This document shows, one piece after another, positions 32,223 through 41,071 of a stretch of 64,000 nt of DNA. The stretch's first letter is position 1; each line of letters opens with the position of its first letter. The DNA comes from Pseudomonadales bacterium (GTDB taxonomy: Bacteria > Pseudomonadota > Gammaproteobacteria > Pseudomonadales > Halieaceae). A program made the position numbers and the translations under genes. Where the stretch lies: positions 248,001-312,000 of the forward strand of contig JACKNV010000002.1 in NCBI GenBank assembly GCA_024234735.1, given 5' to 3'. The notes under the pieces are model-generated. The model was not told where the DNA came from. It saw only the letters and a program-made list of their open reading frames with translations, and made no database searches.

Positions 32223-33607
32223 AGCGGCGCTGTTTCGCATGTGTGGCCATCTGGTCGGCGCTGTCCCTGCTGGCAGCGGCCGGCAGTTTTGCCCAGGCGC
32301 CGGCGGCGCCCGGGGCGAGCTCGCAAATCACCAGCCTCGACCAGCTGCTGCAGGTGGTGCGCGACCAGCAGCAACGCCAGCGTCAGCTCAATGCCGAGCG
32401 CGAGCGCGAGTTTATCCGCGATAAACAGCGCCAGGAACAACTGCTGACCGAGGCCAGGCGTGAGTTCGAGCGCCGCCAGCGTGAGAACCAGCCACTGGTG
32501 GCGGTCACCGAGGCAAACAAGGCGGAAATCGCCAGCCTCGAGAAACAGCTCAAGGGACTGGTGCAGGAGATGGGGGACCTGGCCACCACCTTCCACGAGT
32601 TCGCCGGCGATTTTTCTGCCGTCCTCCAGGAATCGATGATTACCGCCCAGCTTCCCGACCGCAGTATACAGTTAACGGCACTGGCCGCTGGCCGCGGTCA
32701 GCCCAGCATTGCCGATATCGAGGCGCTGTGGCTGTACCTGCAGGAGGAGATGACCGAGGCGGGCAAGGTGGCGCTGTTCGAGGCCCCGGTGGTGGCCGTG
32801 GACGGTACCAACGAAACACGGCAGGTGCTGCGCGTCGGCACTTTTTCGGCCTATGCCGCCGGTGAGTTCCTGCGCTATGTACCCGAGACGGGTGAGTTGC
32901 TGTTACTCAGCAGGCAACCGCCCGCGCGCCTGCGCGCCGAGGCGAGGAACTTTGTCGAACAGACCGCCGGGGTCGCGCCGGTGGTGGTCGATCCCACCCG
33001 CGGCAACCTGCTGGGCATGCTGGCCTATACCCCCGGCCTGCAGGAACGGCTGGAGCAGGGCGGCACGATCGGGCTGATCATCCTGGTCCTCGGCGCCCTG
33101 GGCCTGCTGCTGGCCATCTGGCGCACGCTCTACCTGAGCTTCGTATACCTGAAAATGAATGCCCAGCTGCGGGACGTGGGCAGGCCGCGCCCCAACAACC
33201 CCCTGGGCCGGGTGCTGGCTTCGGTCGCGGACGTCTCCCTGGACGACGAGGAACTGGTACAGCTCAAGCTCGACGAGGCCGTGCTGGCCGAGATTCCCGC
33301 CCTGGAGCGTGGCAACGGCCTGATCAAGCTGCTGGCAGCGACCTCACCGCTGCTGGGCCTGCTGGGTACGGTTACCGGCATGATACTCACTTTCCAGGCC
33401 ATCAGCCTGTTCGGCACGGGCGATCCCAAGCTGATGGCGGGGGGGATTTCCCAGGCTCTGGTGACCACGGTGCTGGGCCTGGTGGTGGCGATCCCGCTGT
33501 TGTTCGGCCACAGCCTGATCAACTACCTGTCCCGGTCGATGATCCAGCGCCTCGACGAGCAGTGTGCCGGGGTACTGGCGCGCAATGCCGACAGGCAGGT
33601 TCGCTGA
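32219..33607 (+). CDS. TtpC-like MotA/TolQ/ExbB proton-channel protein with periplasmic extension
   Basis: 462 residues. Signal peptide (about 1-26), then a ~100-residue Gln/Arg/Glu-rich coiled coil (about 35-125), a periplasmic domain, and a membrane helix at about 283-303 (GLIILVLGALGLLLAIW). The ExbB/TolQ core contains LIKLLAATSPLLGLLGTVTGM and GGISQALVTTVLGLVVAIP. The N-terminal extension on an ExbB core is the hallmark of TtpC from Vibrio TonB2 systems, required there together with a separate ExbB. It is located between DUF3450 and ExbB genes with overlapping or abutting reading frames. Confidence 0.88.
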   Translation: MKRRCFACVAIWSALSLLAAAGSFAQAPAAPGASSQITSLDQLLQVVRDQQQRQRQLNAEREREFIRDKQRQEQLLTEARREFERRQRENQPLVAVTEANKAEIASLEKQLKGLVQEMGDLATTFHEFAGDFSAVLQESMITAQLPDRSIQLTALAAGRGQPSIADIEALWLYLQEEMTEAGKVALFEAPVVAVDGTNETRQVLRVGTFSAYAAGEFLRYVPETGELLLLSRQPPARLRAEARNFVEQTAGVAPVVVDPTRGNLLGMLAYTPGLQERLEQGGTIGLIILVLGALGLLLAIWRTLYLSFVYLKMNAQLRDVGRPRPNNPLGRVLASVADVSLDDEELVQLKLDEAVLAEIPALERGNGLIKLLAATSPLLGLLGTVTGMILTFQAISLFGTGDPKLMAGGISQALVTTVLGLVVAIPLLFGHSLINYLSRSMIQRLDEQCAGVLARNADRQVR

Positions 33608-33608
33608 C

Positions 33609-34160
33609 ATGCCCGGCCTGCACGCGATCTATTACGCTCTGCAGGATTTTGTGGACCTGGGCGGCCCCATTCTGTGGGTCGTGTTTGCCACCTGCCTGCT
33701 GATGTGGCTGTTGATCCTCGAGCGTATCTGGTTCCTGAGGGTGGTCTGGCCACGCCGCTCCGGCGCGGTGGTGGCCGAATGGAACAGCAGGGAGGACCGG
33801 GAGTCCTGGCGGGCGAGGAAGATTCGCGAGGCGCTGGTATCGGAGGTCGATATGCAACTGCACCGGCTGTTGCCGGTGATCAAGGTGCTGGTGGCACTTT
33901 GTCCCCTGCTCGGGCTGTTGGGAACGGTGCTGGGGATGATCGGCGTGTTCGAGGTCATCGCGGTGAACGGCAATGACAATGCGCAGGCCATGGCCAGCGG
34001 GGTGTACCGTGCCACCATACCCACCATGGCCGGTCTGGTCGTGGCGCTCACCGGGATCTACTTCACGGTGCGCCTGAAACAGCTGGCCGACCGGCAGACC
34101 CAGCGGATAGAGCGGCTCACCGCACTCGATACCAGTGCCGCGCAGCAGGGAGGCAACTGA
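33609..34160 (+). CDS. exbB: ExbB-type proton channel subunit
   Basis: 183 residues from the ATG one base after the preceding stop; a longer frame starting inside the upstream gene was rejected. Three hydrophobic helices are visible: GPILWVVFATCLLMWLLILERIW, VIKVLVALCPLLGLLGTVLGMIGVFEVI and ATIPTMAGLVVALTGIYFTV. They carry the conserved P-LLGLLGTVLGM and helix-3 Thr residues of ExbB/TolQ channels. With ExbD it would convert proton motive force into TonB movement. It is short compared with E. coli ExbB (244), as is usual for ExbB2. Confidence 0.9.
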   Translation: MPGLHAIYYALQDFVDLGGPILWVVFATCLLMWLLILERIWFLRVVWPRRSGAVVAEWNSREDRESWRARKIREALVSEVDMQLHRLLPVIKVLVALCPLLGLLGTVLGMIGVFEVIAVNGNDNAQAMASGVYRATIPTMAGLVVALTGIYFTVRLKQLADRQTQRIERLTALDTSAAQQGGN

Positions 34161-34162
34161 TC

Positions 34163-34576
34163 ATGGGCGCCAGACGCCACCTGCCATCCAACGACGAAAC
34201 CGAGCTGGACATGACCCCCATGCTCGACATTGTCTTTATCATGCTGATCTTCTTTATCGTGACGACTTCATTTGTAAAGGAGTCGGGCGTGGCGGTCAGC
34301 TCGCCCCAGGCGGAGAGCGCCTCACAGCAGGAAAACGCCAATATCTTTATTGCGATCACCGCCGACGGCGAGGTGTGGATAGACCGGCGTCCGGTCGACC
34401 CGCGCGCGGTGCGGGCCATCGTCGCCCGTCTGCATGCCGACAACCCGGAGGGCTCGGTGATTATCCAGGCGGACGAAAATGCCGCCACCGGCACGCTGGT
34501 GGACGTGATGGACCAGGTGCGGCTGGCGGGTGTCGAGGCGATCGCGGTAGCAGCGGACAAAAAGCAATCCGGATGA
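34163..34576 (+). CDS. exbD: ExbD-type biopolymer transport protein
   Basis: 137 residues after GGAGG. One N-terminal membrane helix, MTPMLDIVFIMLIFFIVTTSF, carries the essential proton-relay Asp (LDIVF), followed by a periplasmic domain (VWIDRRPVDPRAVRAIVARL, GSVIIQADENAATGTLVDVMDQVRLAGVEAIAVAAD) standard for ExbD/TolR. It is two bases downstream of exbB. Length is typical. Confidence 0.94.
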   Translation: MGARRHLPSNDETELDMTPMLDIVFIMLIFFIVTTSFVKESGVAVSSPQAESASQQENANIFIAITADGEVWIDRRPVDPRAVRAIVARLHADNPEGSVIIQADENAATGTLVDVMDQVRLAGVEAIAVAADKKQSG

Positions 34577-34590
34577 AAAGGCGATAGCTC

Positions 34591-35277
34591 ATGCGCTTTT
34601 TCTTGGCCCTGCTGGGTGCGCTCGCCATAACGGTGGCGATATTCATGTTCATGGAGAGTCTCATCAAGAGTCGCCAGGAACAGAATGTCGTGCTGCCCGT
34701 GCACACACTGGTGGAAGTGCCTCGCGAGGAGCCACAAGAGGAGGAACCCGAGCCCGACGAGCAGCCGCCGGAAGAACCCCTGGAAGAACCTATCATGGAG
34801 TCCCTGCAGGTTGCCGCCCCCGCGCCCGAGCCGGCGCCGGAGCTTGAGATCAACGCCCTGGATCTGGAGATGGGAGAAATCAGCATCCAGTCGGTAGGCG
34901 ACCGCTGGAGCGGGCCGGTGGGCACCGCTGGCGTACCGCGACCCACCAATGGGTCGGGTGGCGAGGACGCCCAGGGGTATATCGAAGTCATTCCCTACGA
35001 TACCCGCAAGCCGAATGTGCCGGATGTCGCCTGGGAGAACAAGATCAGTGGTTGGGTGCTGGTGGAGTTCAGGGTGACCGCCCAGGGCACCACCGCCGGT
35101 GTGCGGGTGCTGGATGCCAACCCGCGTGGCGTATTCGAGGACAAGGTAGTCGCCGCGGTGTCCGACTGGCGATACAGCGTGAATTTTCACGGCGACCTGT
35201 CGCGCCGGGTGGTACTCACCCAGCGGGTAGAGGTCAACTGGCAGAACTACCCCAACAATATGCCCAATGTGGATTGA
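34591..35277 (+). CDS. tonB: TonB energy-transducing protein (TonB2-like)
   Basis: 228 residues. N-terminal anchor MRFFLALLGALAITVAIFMFME, then a Glu/Pro-rich spacer (EEPQEEEPEPDEQPPEEPLEEP), and a C-terminal TonB domain (GWVLVEFRVTAQGTTAGVRVLDANPRGVFEDKVVAAVSDWRY region, from about residue 150). It spans the periplasm to energise TonB-dependent receptors. The spacer is Glu-Pro dominated and short, as in TonB2 proteins, instead of the long Lys-Pro/Glu-Pro spacer of classical TonB. No TonB-dependent receptor gene is in the window. Confidence 0.9.
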   Translation: MRFFLALLGALAITVAIFMFMESLIKSRQEQNVVLPVHTLVEVPREEPQEEEPEPDEQPPEEPLEEPIMESLQVAAPAPEPAPELEINALDLEMGEISIQSVGDRWSGPVGTAGVPRPTNGSGGEDAQGYIEVIPYDTRKPNVPDVAWENKISGWVLVEFRVTAQGTTAGVRVLDANPRGVFEDKVVAAVSDWRYSVNFHGDLSRRVVLTQRVEVNWQNYPNNMPNVD

Positions 35278-35278
35278 G

Positions 35279-37015
35279 ATGAGAACGCCCTGGCGAGTCC
35301 TGCTGCTGGTTTTGGTGTATTTGCCAGTGCTGCCCGGTTCCCTGGCCGACGAGGAAACCGGGCAGTACCGCAGCAAAATCCGCATCGAGACCGGCACCGA
35401 CCTGGGTGAGGGCAGCGGCCTTTCGATAGAGGAGCTGGAACGGCAGATCGCCTCGATCTCCGATGCCTATGCCAGGTCCAGTGCGGGGCGACACCTGGCG
35501 CGACATTTCGTCGAGGCCGGCGAATACGACAAGGCCATCGACTATTACCGCACCGCGCTGGCCGCCGATGGCCTGTCCGATGTCGCCAACCGCGAGATGT
35601 TGCGGGAACTGGCCCAGGTCTACCTGTTGAGTGAAAACTACGCCGCCGCCGCGGATGCCCTGGAGCGTGCCCTGCGGATCAAACTGGTGCCCCAGGCCGG
35701 CGACTACCTGCTGCTGGCACAGGCTTACTATCAGCTGGGCAACCTGGCGCGGGTGGTGGGGGCGCTGGATCCCATTCGCCAGCAGGGCCTGAAGCTGACC
35801 CTGGCGCAGCGGCGCCAGGCCCTGGCGCTGTACTACCAGGCCGGTGCCTACCAGCGCTGCGAGGAGCTGTTGCTGCAGCTGCTGGCCGCCGAGCCCGAAA
35901 ACCCCGCGAACTGGCACCAGCTGGCGTCGGTGTACCTGCAACAGAACAAGCGCAAGCAGGCCATGGACCAGCTGGACCTCGCCTGGCAGAAAGCAGTGCC
36001 TTTTCGCGAGCAGGACATCCAGTTGCGGGCGGACCTGCACGCGGTCAATGGCGATCCCTATGGCGCCGCCGGAATCCTGGAGGCGGCCATCGCGGAAAAA
36101 TCACTGCAAGGGAGTGTCGCGACCTATCGCAAGCTGTTCCAGTACTGGCTGCAAGCCAGGGAGAACGACAGGGCCACCGCGGCACTGGTACAGGCTGCGC
36201 GGCTGAGCGGCGATATAGACCTATACCTCTACCTGGCGCAGTTGCAGATGGAGCAGGAGGACTGGCAGGCAATGCAACAGACCATGCTGCGCGCCTGCCA
36301 GAACCGCCTGCCGGACAAGTATGTAGGGCGCGCCAACCTGTTGCTGGGCATCAGCCAGCTCAAGCTTGGAGACCGGCAATCCGCCAGGCGCTCTTTTATC
36401 AACGCGACGCTCATCGGTGGCGCCAGCGAGAAGGCGGGGAAGTGGCTGGATTTCATGGCGGCCGAGCCGGCCACTGAGGCGGAGGCCCGACGCATTGTCG
36501 GCGCCTGTTACGGTTCCCGCGGCAAGCAGGTCGCGCCGACCGGTATGGCCGATGCAGTGGCATCCAGCGGCGCGGCGTCCCCGGCACCCGATGTCGAAGT
36601 GCGTACCGTTCCGCGGCAGACCCTGTTTTACCTGGAATACGAAGAACCGCTGGCGGAACTCGCCACGCAGGCCAGGTCGCTGGCGATGCGCATGGCGGTC
36701 GCGATCGCCAAATCCGGAGGCAAGGTGATCGGGCCCCTGCAGTTGATCTCCCAGGGCCCGGACAGCGGCGCGCCGCTGCAGCTGGCCTTTCCGGTACGCG
36801 GAATGCCGCGGGCCGGACAGCAGTACAAGGTGCGCCAGGCTGAGGCTTTCAAATGTGCATACCTCGAGTATGAGGGTGATGCGGCCTCGCTGGAGCGCCT
36901 GTGGAGTGACTTCCTGGAGCGTGTCACCGCGGCCGGCTACCAGCCGACTGGCGAGGCTCGCACAGTATTTCACTCGGGCGCGTCGAAGCTGGAGCTGCAG
37001 CTGGGTATCGAATAG
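35279..37015 (+). CDS. TPR-repeat periplasmic protein of the TonB operon
   Basis: 578 residues from the ATG at 35279 (an ATG four codons earlier overlaps tonB). The signal peptide is MRTPWRVLLLVLVYLPVLPGSLADE. At least five tetratricopeptide-like helix pairs follow (GEYDKAIDYYRTALAADG, ENYAAAADALERALRIK, GNLARVVGALDPIRQQG, PENPANWHQLASVYLQQNKRKQAMDQLDLAW, EDWQAMQQTMLRACQN). The C-terminal ~150 residues form a separate domain of unknown type (EVRTVPRQTLFYLEYEEPLAEL). TPR proteins end many TtpC-type TonB operons and are thought to organise partners; that role is by analogy. Confidence 0.85.
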   Translation: MRTPWRVLLLVLVYLPVLPGSLADEETGQYRSKIRIETGTDLGEGSGLSIEELERQIASISDAYARSSAGRHLARHFVEAGEYDKAIDYYRTALAADGLSDVANREMLRELAQVYLLSENYAAAADALERALRIKLVPQAGDYLLLAQAYYQLGNLARVVGALDPIRQQGLKLTLAQRRQALALYYQAGAYQRCEELLLQLLAAEPENPANWHQLASVYLQQNKRKQAMDQLDLAWQKAVPFREQDIQLRADLHAVNGDPYGAAGILEAAIAEKSLQGSVATYRKLFQYWLQARENDRATAALVQAARLSGDIDLYLYLAQLQMEQEDWQAMQQTMLRACQNRLPDKYVGRANLLLGISQLKLGDRQSARRSFINATLIGGASEKAGKWLDFMAAEPATEAEARRIVGACYGSRGKQVAPTGMADAVASSGAASPAPDVEVRTVPRQTLFYLEYEEPLAELATQARSLAMRMAVAIAKSGGKVIGPLQLISQGPDSGAPLQLAFPVRGMPRAGQQYKVRQAEAFKCAYLEYEGDAASLERLWSDFLERVTAAGYQPTGEARTVFHSGASKLELQLGIE

Positions 37016-37109
37016 TCCCGGATAGCGCCTTGTGGCTGGCGAAGGGGGCAGGCGATCGGGTGCCCGGAAGTTGCTTGCCTTTGCGTTGGCAGGATCGCAG
37101 AATGCGCCG

Positions 37110-39362
37110 ATGCTGAAGTATCCGTTGATTTCCCGACTTTTCTTGCTGGGCTGCTGGCTGCTGTTGCCGGCATTGTCGGTGCATGCAGAGTATCCGCCGC
37201 AGGTCAAAGCCGTGCTGGAGCAGCGCTGCATGGTATGCCATGGCTGTTACGATGCGCCCTGCCAGCTCAAGCTGGATGCCTGGGAGGGGCTGCTGCGTGG
37301 TGCCAGCAAGGACAAGGTCTACGACGGCACCCGCCTGGTGAATGCCAACCTCACCCGTTTGTTCGAGGACGCCCGGAGCGTCGACGAGTGGCGGGCAAAG
37401 GGTTTTTATCCGGTACTGGATGAGCGGGATCCGCAGCGCGCCACCCTGCTGCGCATGCTGCAGCTCAAGCGCGATCATCCGCTGCCCGCCGGCCCCGTGC
37501 TGCCGGACGGTTTCGACTTCCGGCTGGATCGCAACCAGCAGTGCAGCAAACCCGACGAGTTCGATGCGTTCGCCAGGGATTACCCGCTGTGGGGCATGCC
37601 CTACGGAATGCCTGCCCTGGAGGATGCCGAATACACGCTGCTCAGCGAATGGCTGGAACAGGGTGCGCCCGGGGTGCCGCGAGCCGCTCCCGCACCGGCG
37701 GTTCAGGCCGAGATCAATCGCTGGGAGGCCTTCTTCAACCGTCCCGGCATCAAGCAGAAGCTGGTATCGCGCTATATATACGAACATCTCTTTATCGGCG
37801 ACCTGTACTTTTCCGATCTGCCGGGTGTGCCCCGCTATTTCACGCTGGTGCGTTCGCGCACCGCCCCCGGCGAGGCAATCGAGATCATCGCCACACGCCG
37901 GCCCTATGACTCGCCGGGAGACGAGCCGTTCTACTACCGCCTGCAAGCCCTGCGCACCAGTGTGCTCGACAAGCGGCATATGCCCTATGCCCTGAACGAT
38001 GCCCGCATGACGCGCTGGAACGCGCTGTTTTTCGAGCCCGAGTACGAGGTGAGCCGGCTGCCGGGATACCAGGCCAGCGTCGCTGCCAATCCCTTTGTCG
38101 CCTTCCGGGAATTGCCGGTGGCGTCGCGTTACCAGTTCATGCTGGACGAGGCGCAATTCACCATCATGGCGTACATCAAGGGGCCGGTGTGCCGCGGCCA
38201 GGTGGCGTTGAACGTCATCGACGACCATTTCTGGGTGATTTTCACCGACCCCAACGTCATGGACCCGGACCAGAACGCAGCGTTCCTGGCCAGGGAGAGC
38301 GACAACATGCGCCTGCCCGACGGCAACAGCGGCCTGCTCAGCTCCCTGGTGCAGTGGCGCCACTATGCCCGTGGGCAGCGCAAGTTCCTCAAGGCCAAGT
38401 CGGCGGAGCTGGCCAAGCTGGCCAGTGCCGATGCCATCCCCCTGGATTTCGACCTCATCTGGGATGGCGACGGCAGTAACCCGAACGCGGCGCTGACGGT
38501 ATTTCGCCACAGCGACAGCGCCTCGGTGGTGCAGGGGCTGGTGGGCCAGACGCCCAAGACCGCCTGGTTGATCGGCTATTCCCTGCTGGAGCGCATTCAC
38601 TACCTGCTGGTGGCGGGTTTCGATGTCTATGGCAACGTTGCCCACCAGCTGGAAACACGCCTGTACATGGATTTTCTGCGCATGGAAGGCGAGCACAACT
38701 TCCTGGTGTTGATGCCCGAGGACAAGCGCGTGCAGATGCGCGACTTCTGGTACCGCGAGGCCAATGCCGATGTGAAACAGTACGTGCTGGGCCGCAAGGC
38801 CTATATCGAGGCTGAATCCCGCATCGAGTATACCGGTGACCAGCCGATGATCGAGTTTTTCCAGCGCCTCGCACCGCGCCTGCCCGGTGCCTCGGCGCCG
38901 CGCTACCAGCCCGTGGACCCCCGCTTCAGCAGGCTGCAGGCGCTGTCCGGCAAGCCTTTCAGCTTCATGCCGGAGACTGCTTTCGTGCAGGTGCTCGAAG
39001 GTAGCGGCGAATACAGCGTGTACACCATCATCCACAACAGCGCCTACCTGAACAATACCCAGCTGTTTCGCGAGGAGCAGCGGCGCGTTCCCGTGGAGGA
39101 TTATCTCACGGTGGTGAAAGGCTTCATCGGCTCCTATCCAAATATGTTCTTCCGCCTGCCGGCGGGGCAGCTCGGTGACTTCACCGCCGCGATCGAGGGC
39201 CTGCGCAGCGAGCAGGACTATGCCGAGCTAGTGACCCGCTATGGTGTGCGGCGCACTGATCCGGGCTTCTGGGGGCTCAGCGACAGTTTTCACCGCTACT
39301 ATAGCGAGCTGGCCCCCGTCGAGGCGGGGCTGTTCGATTACAATCGCTACGAAAATCGCTGA
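37110..39362 (+). CDS. cti: fatty acid cis/trans isomerase, copy 2
   Basis: 750 residues from the ATG at 37110, which begins a clear signal peptide (MLKYPLISRLFLLGCWLLLPALSVHAEYPP); an earlier GTG frame adds a non-signal leader. The heme motif is CMVCH at 40-44, followed by CYDAPCQLKL as in copy 1. The same blocks follow (WEAFFNRPGIKQKLVSRYIYEHLF, GPVCRGQVALNVIDDHFWVIF, GLVGQTPKTAWLIGYSLLERIHYLLVAGFDVYGNVAHQLETRLYMDFLR). Unlike copy 1 it seems to have no lipobox Cys at the cleavage site, so it would be soluble in the periplasm. It follows the TonB operon by 94 bp on the same strand and may be read through. Confidence 0.92.
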   Translation: MLKYPLISRLFLLGCWLLLPALSVHAEYPPQVKAVLEQRCMVCHGCYDAPCQLKLDAWEGLLRGASKDKVYDGTRLVNANLTRLFEDARSVDEWRAKGFYPVLDERDPQRATLLRMLQLKRDHPLPAGPVLPDGFDFRLDRNQQCSKPDEFDAFARDYPLWGMPYGMPALEDAEYTLLSEWLEQGAPGVPRAAPAPAVQAEINRWEAFFNRPGIKQKLVSRYIYEHLFIGDLYFSDLPGVPRYFTLVRSRTAPGEAIEIIATRRPYDSPGDEPFYYRLQALRTSVLDKRHMPYALNDARMTRWNALFFEPEYEVSRLPGYQASVAANPFVAFRELPVASRYQFMLDEAQFTIMAYIKGPVCRGQVALNVIDDHFWVIFTDPNVMDPDQNAAFLARESDNMRLPDGNSGLLSSLVQWRHYARGQRKFLKAKSAELAKLASADAIPLDFDLIWDGDGSNPNAALTVFRHSDSASVVQGLVGQTPKTAWLIGYSLLERIHYLLVAGFDVYGNVAHQLETRLYMDFLRMEGEHNFLVLMPEDKRVQMRDFWYREANADVKQYVLGRKAYIEAESRIEYTGDQPMIEFFQRLAPRLPGASAPRYQPVDPRFSRLQALSGKPFSFMPETAFVQVLEGSGEYSVYTIIHNSAYLNNTQLFREEQRRVPVEDYLTVVKGFIGSYPNMFFRLPAGQLGDFTAAIEGLRSEQDYAELVTRYGVRRTDPGFWGLSDSFHRYYSELAPVEAGLFDYNRYENR

Positions 39363-39376
39363 GCGCGAGACAGCGT

Positions 39377-40816
39377 TCACAGCACCGGGCCCAGCATCGC
39401 CACGGCATTGTTCCAGAGCTTGCGTCGCCGACTCCACGCGTCCACCTCGCTGGCGGTGATTTGCCGGGCGCTGCCGATATACTGCAGCTGTCTGGCGCGC
39501 AACGCCCCGGTCAGCGGGCGATCCACCAGCAGGATGTTGTTTTCATAATTGAGGTCGAAGCTGCGCCGGTCCATATTGGCCGAGCCGATCAGCGCCACTT
39601 CGCCATCTATCGTCAGGGACTTGGTGTGCAGCAGTCCGCCCTGGTACTCGAAGATCTTCACCCCGGCGTCCAGCAGGGTCGCGTAGTAACTGCGACTGGC
39701 GGCGGCCACGACCCGGGAGTCGTTCCTGGCGGGGAAGACGATCGTGGTGTCCACGCCGCGAAAGGCGGTGGCGCGCAGGCTGTCCAGCATCGCTTCGTTG
39801 GGCACGAAGTAGGGTGTAGTGATCAGCAGTTCCCGGCGGGCCGCGTACATGATCGATTGGAACAGCTCGGGCATGGCCGAAAAGCGCACCGTAGGGCCGG
39901 TCCCGACCACCTGGGCGACGAAGCCGGCGGGGCTCGCGTTGCCCCCCCTGAGCAGGGTCTCGCTGATGTCCTCGTCGACATGGCCCATCCAGTCCCCGGC
40001 AAACAGGAACTGGTTCTGGGCGGCGATGGGGCCTTCGAAACGCATCATCGCATCCACCCAGGGTGCATACTTCGCCTTGATACGAAATTCCGGGTCCGCG
40101 CAGTTCTGGCTTCCGCAGTAGGTGATCGAGTTGTCGATCACCACGATCTTGCGGTGATTGCGCAGGTCGATGCGCCCCGCCAGGGCCCGCAGCAGTGGAT
40201 TGCCTATGGGCAGGGCGGTGGCGAGGTGTACCCCACTTTCAGCCATGGCTTGCCAGTGAGAAGAGTTGATCATCAGGCGTGAGCCAAGGGCATCAGCCAT
40301 GGCGCGGACCGTCACCCCTCGAGCCGCGGCTCGCTGCAGCGCCGCTACCACGGCGCAGCCGTTGTTGTCGGGCAGCCAGATATAAAACAGCAGGTGGACC
40401 GCTTCCCGGGCTGCGTCGATGTCGGTGACCATTTGCCTTATCGCGCTGTTGGAATCGGCGAGCAGGGTGCCGCTGTTGCCGGCCACCGGTTGCAGGCCGG
40501 TAATCGACTGGCCCACCCGGAAAAGTGCCTGATAGCGCTCCGCCACCTCCTGGGTGCCATCGGGACCGACTCGCTGCGCCAGTGCCTGCAGATTGGCGGA
40601 GACCTCTTTCAGCCTGGCGGCGCGCTTGCGCCCGACATTGACTTCCCCGAACAGGATATAGGCGATCACCCCCCCCAGGGGCAGGGCGATGACAACGACA
40701 ATCCAGGCGACCCGCGAAGCCGGCTCCCGATCGGGCCGCAGCAGCACGCGGGCGGCCACCGCCAGTACCAGCAACAGGTGGCCCGCGGACAGCGCCAGGG
40801 CGATACTGGCGTTCAC
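39377..40816 (-). CDS. cls: cardiolipin synthase, phospholipase D family
   Basis: 479 residues. Two N-terminal membrane helices, with WIVVVIALPLGGVIAYILFGE (the PLDc_N signature), are followed by two HKD catalytic motifs: NHRKIVVIDNSITYCGSQN (His, Lys, Asp) and HTKSLTIDGEVALIGSANMD. The layout and length match bacterial ClsA (486 in E. coli), which condenses two phosphatidylglycerols into cardiolipin. It ends 14 bp from Cti copy 2, convergent. With two cti genes it forms part of a phospholipid-modifying neighbourhood. Confidence 0.93.
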   Translation of the reverse strand: MNASIALALSAGHLLLVLAVAARVLLRPDREPASRVAWIVVVIALPLGGVIAYILFGEVNVGRKRAARLKEVSANLQALAQRVGPDGTQEVAERYQALFRVGQSITGLQPVAGNSGTLLADSNSAIRQMVTDIDAAREAVHLLFYIWLPDNNGCAVVAALQRAAARGVTVRAMADALGSRLMINSSHWQAMAESGVHLATALPIGNPLLRALAGRIDLRNHRKIVVIDNSITYCGSQNCADPEFRIKAKYAPWVDAMMRFEGPIAAQNQFLFAGDWMGHVDEDISETLLRGGNASPAGFVAQVVGTGPTVRFSAMPELFQSIMYAARRELLITTPYFVPNEAMLDSLRATAFRGVDTTIVFPARNDSRVVAAASRSYYATLLDAGVKIFEYQGGLLHTKSLTIDGEVALIGSANMDRRSFDLNYENNILLVDRPLTGALRARQLQYIGSARQITASEVDAWSRRRKLWNNAVAMLGPVL

Positions 40817-41071
40817 CGCTGCGCCCGTGGCATCAGGGTCTGTACCTGACCTTGCTTGCAGCGCGCTGCCTGGTAATTTGTGGCCGTCATGGCAGTGACT
40901 CCGCGCGGAGGAAGACCGCTTGCGTTAGAATCGTTCGGACTGAGCCTGTGGCGGGTTTGTTGCTGCGAACTCTTATATGATTAATTGGCTGGCAGTACAA
41001 GGAAAAGTTACGGTACGCGGCCCGGTCCGTGCAACGGGGGCGGCAGCGGGTGTCGGGACAGGTGGGAAGCT

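Noticed and set aside
36924..39035. 703-codon frame antisense to cti copy 2
   Set aside because: Shadow of a conserved gene with atypical composition; no start signals.
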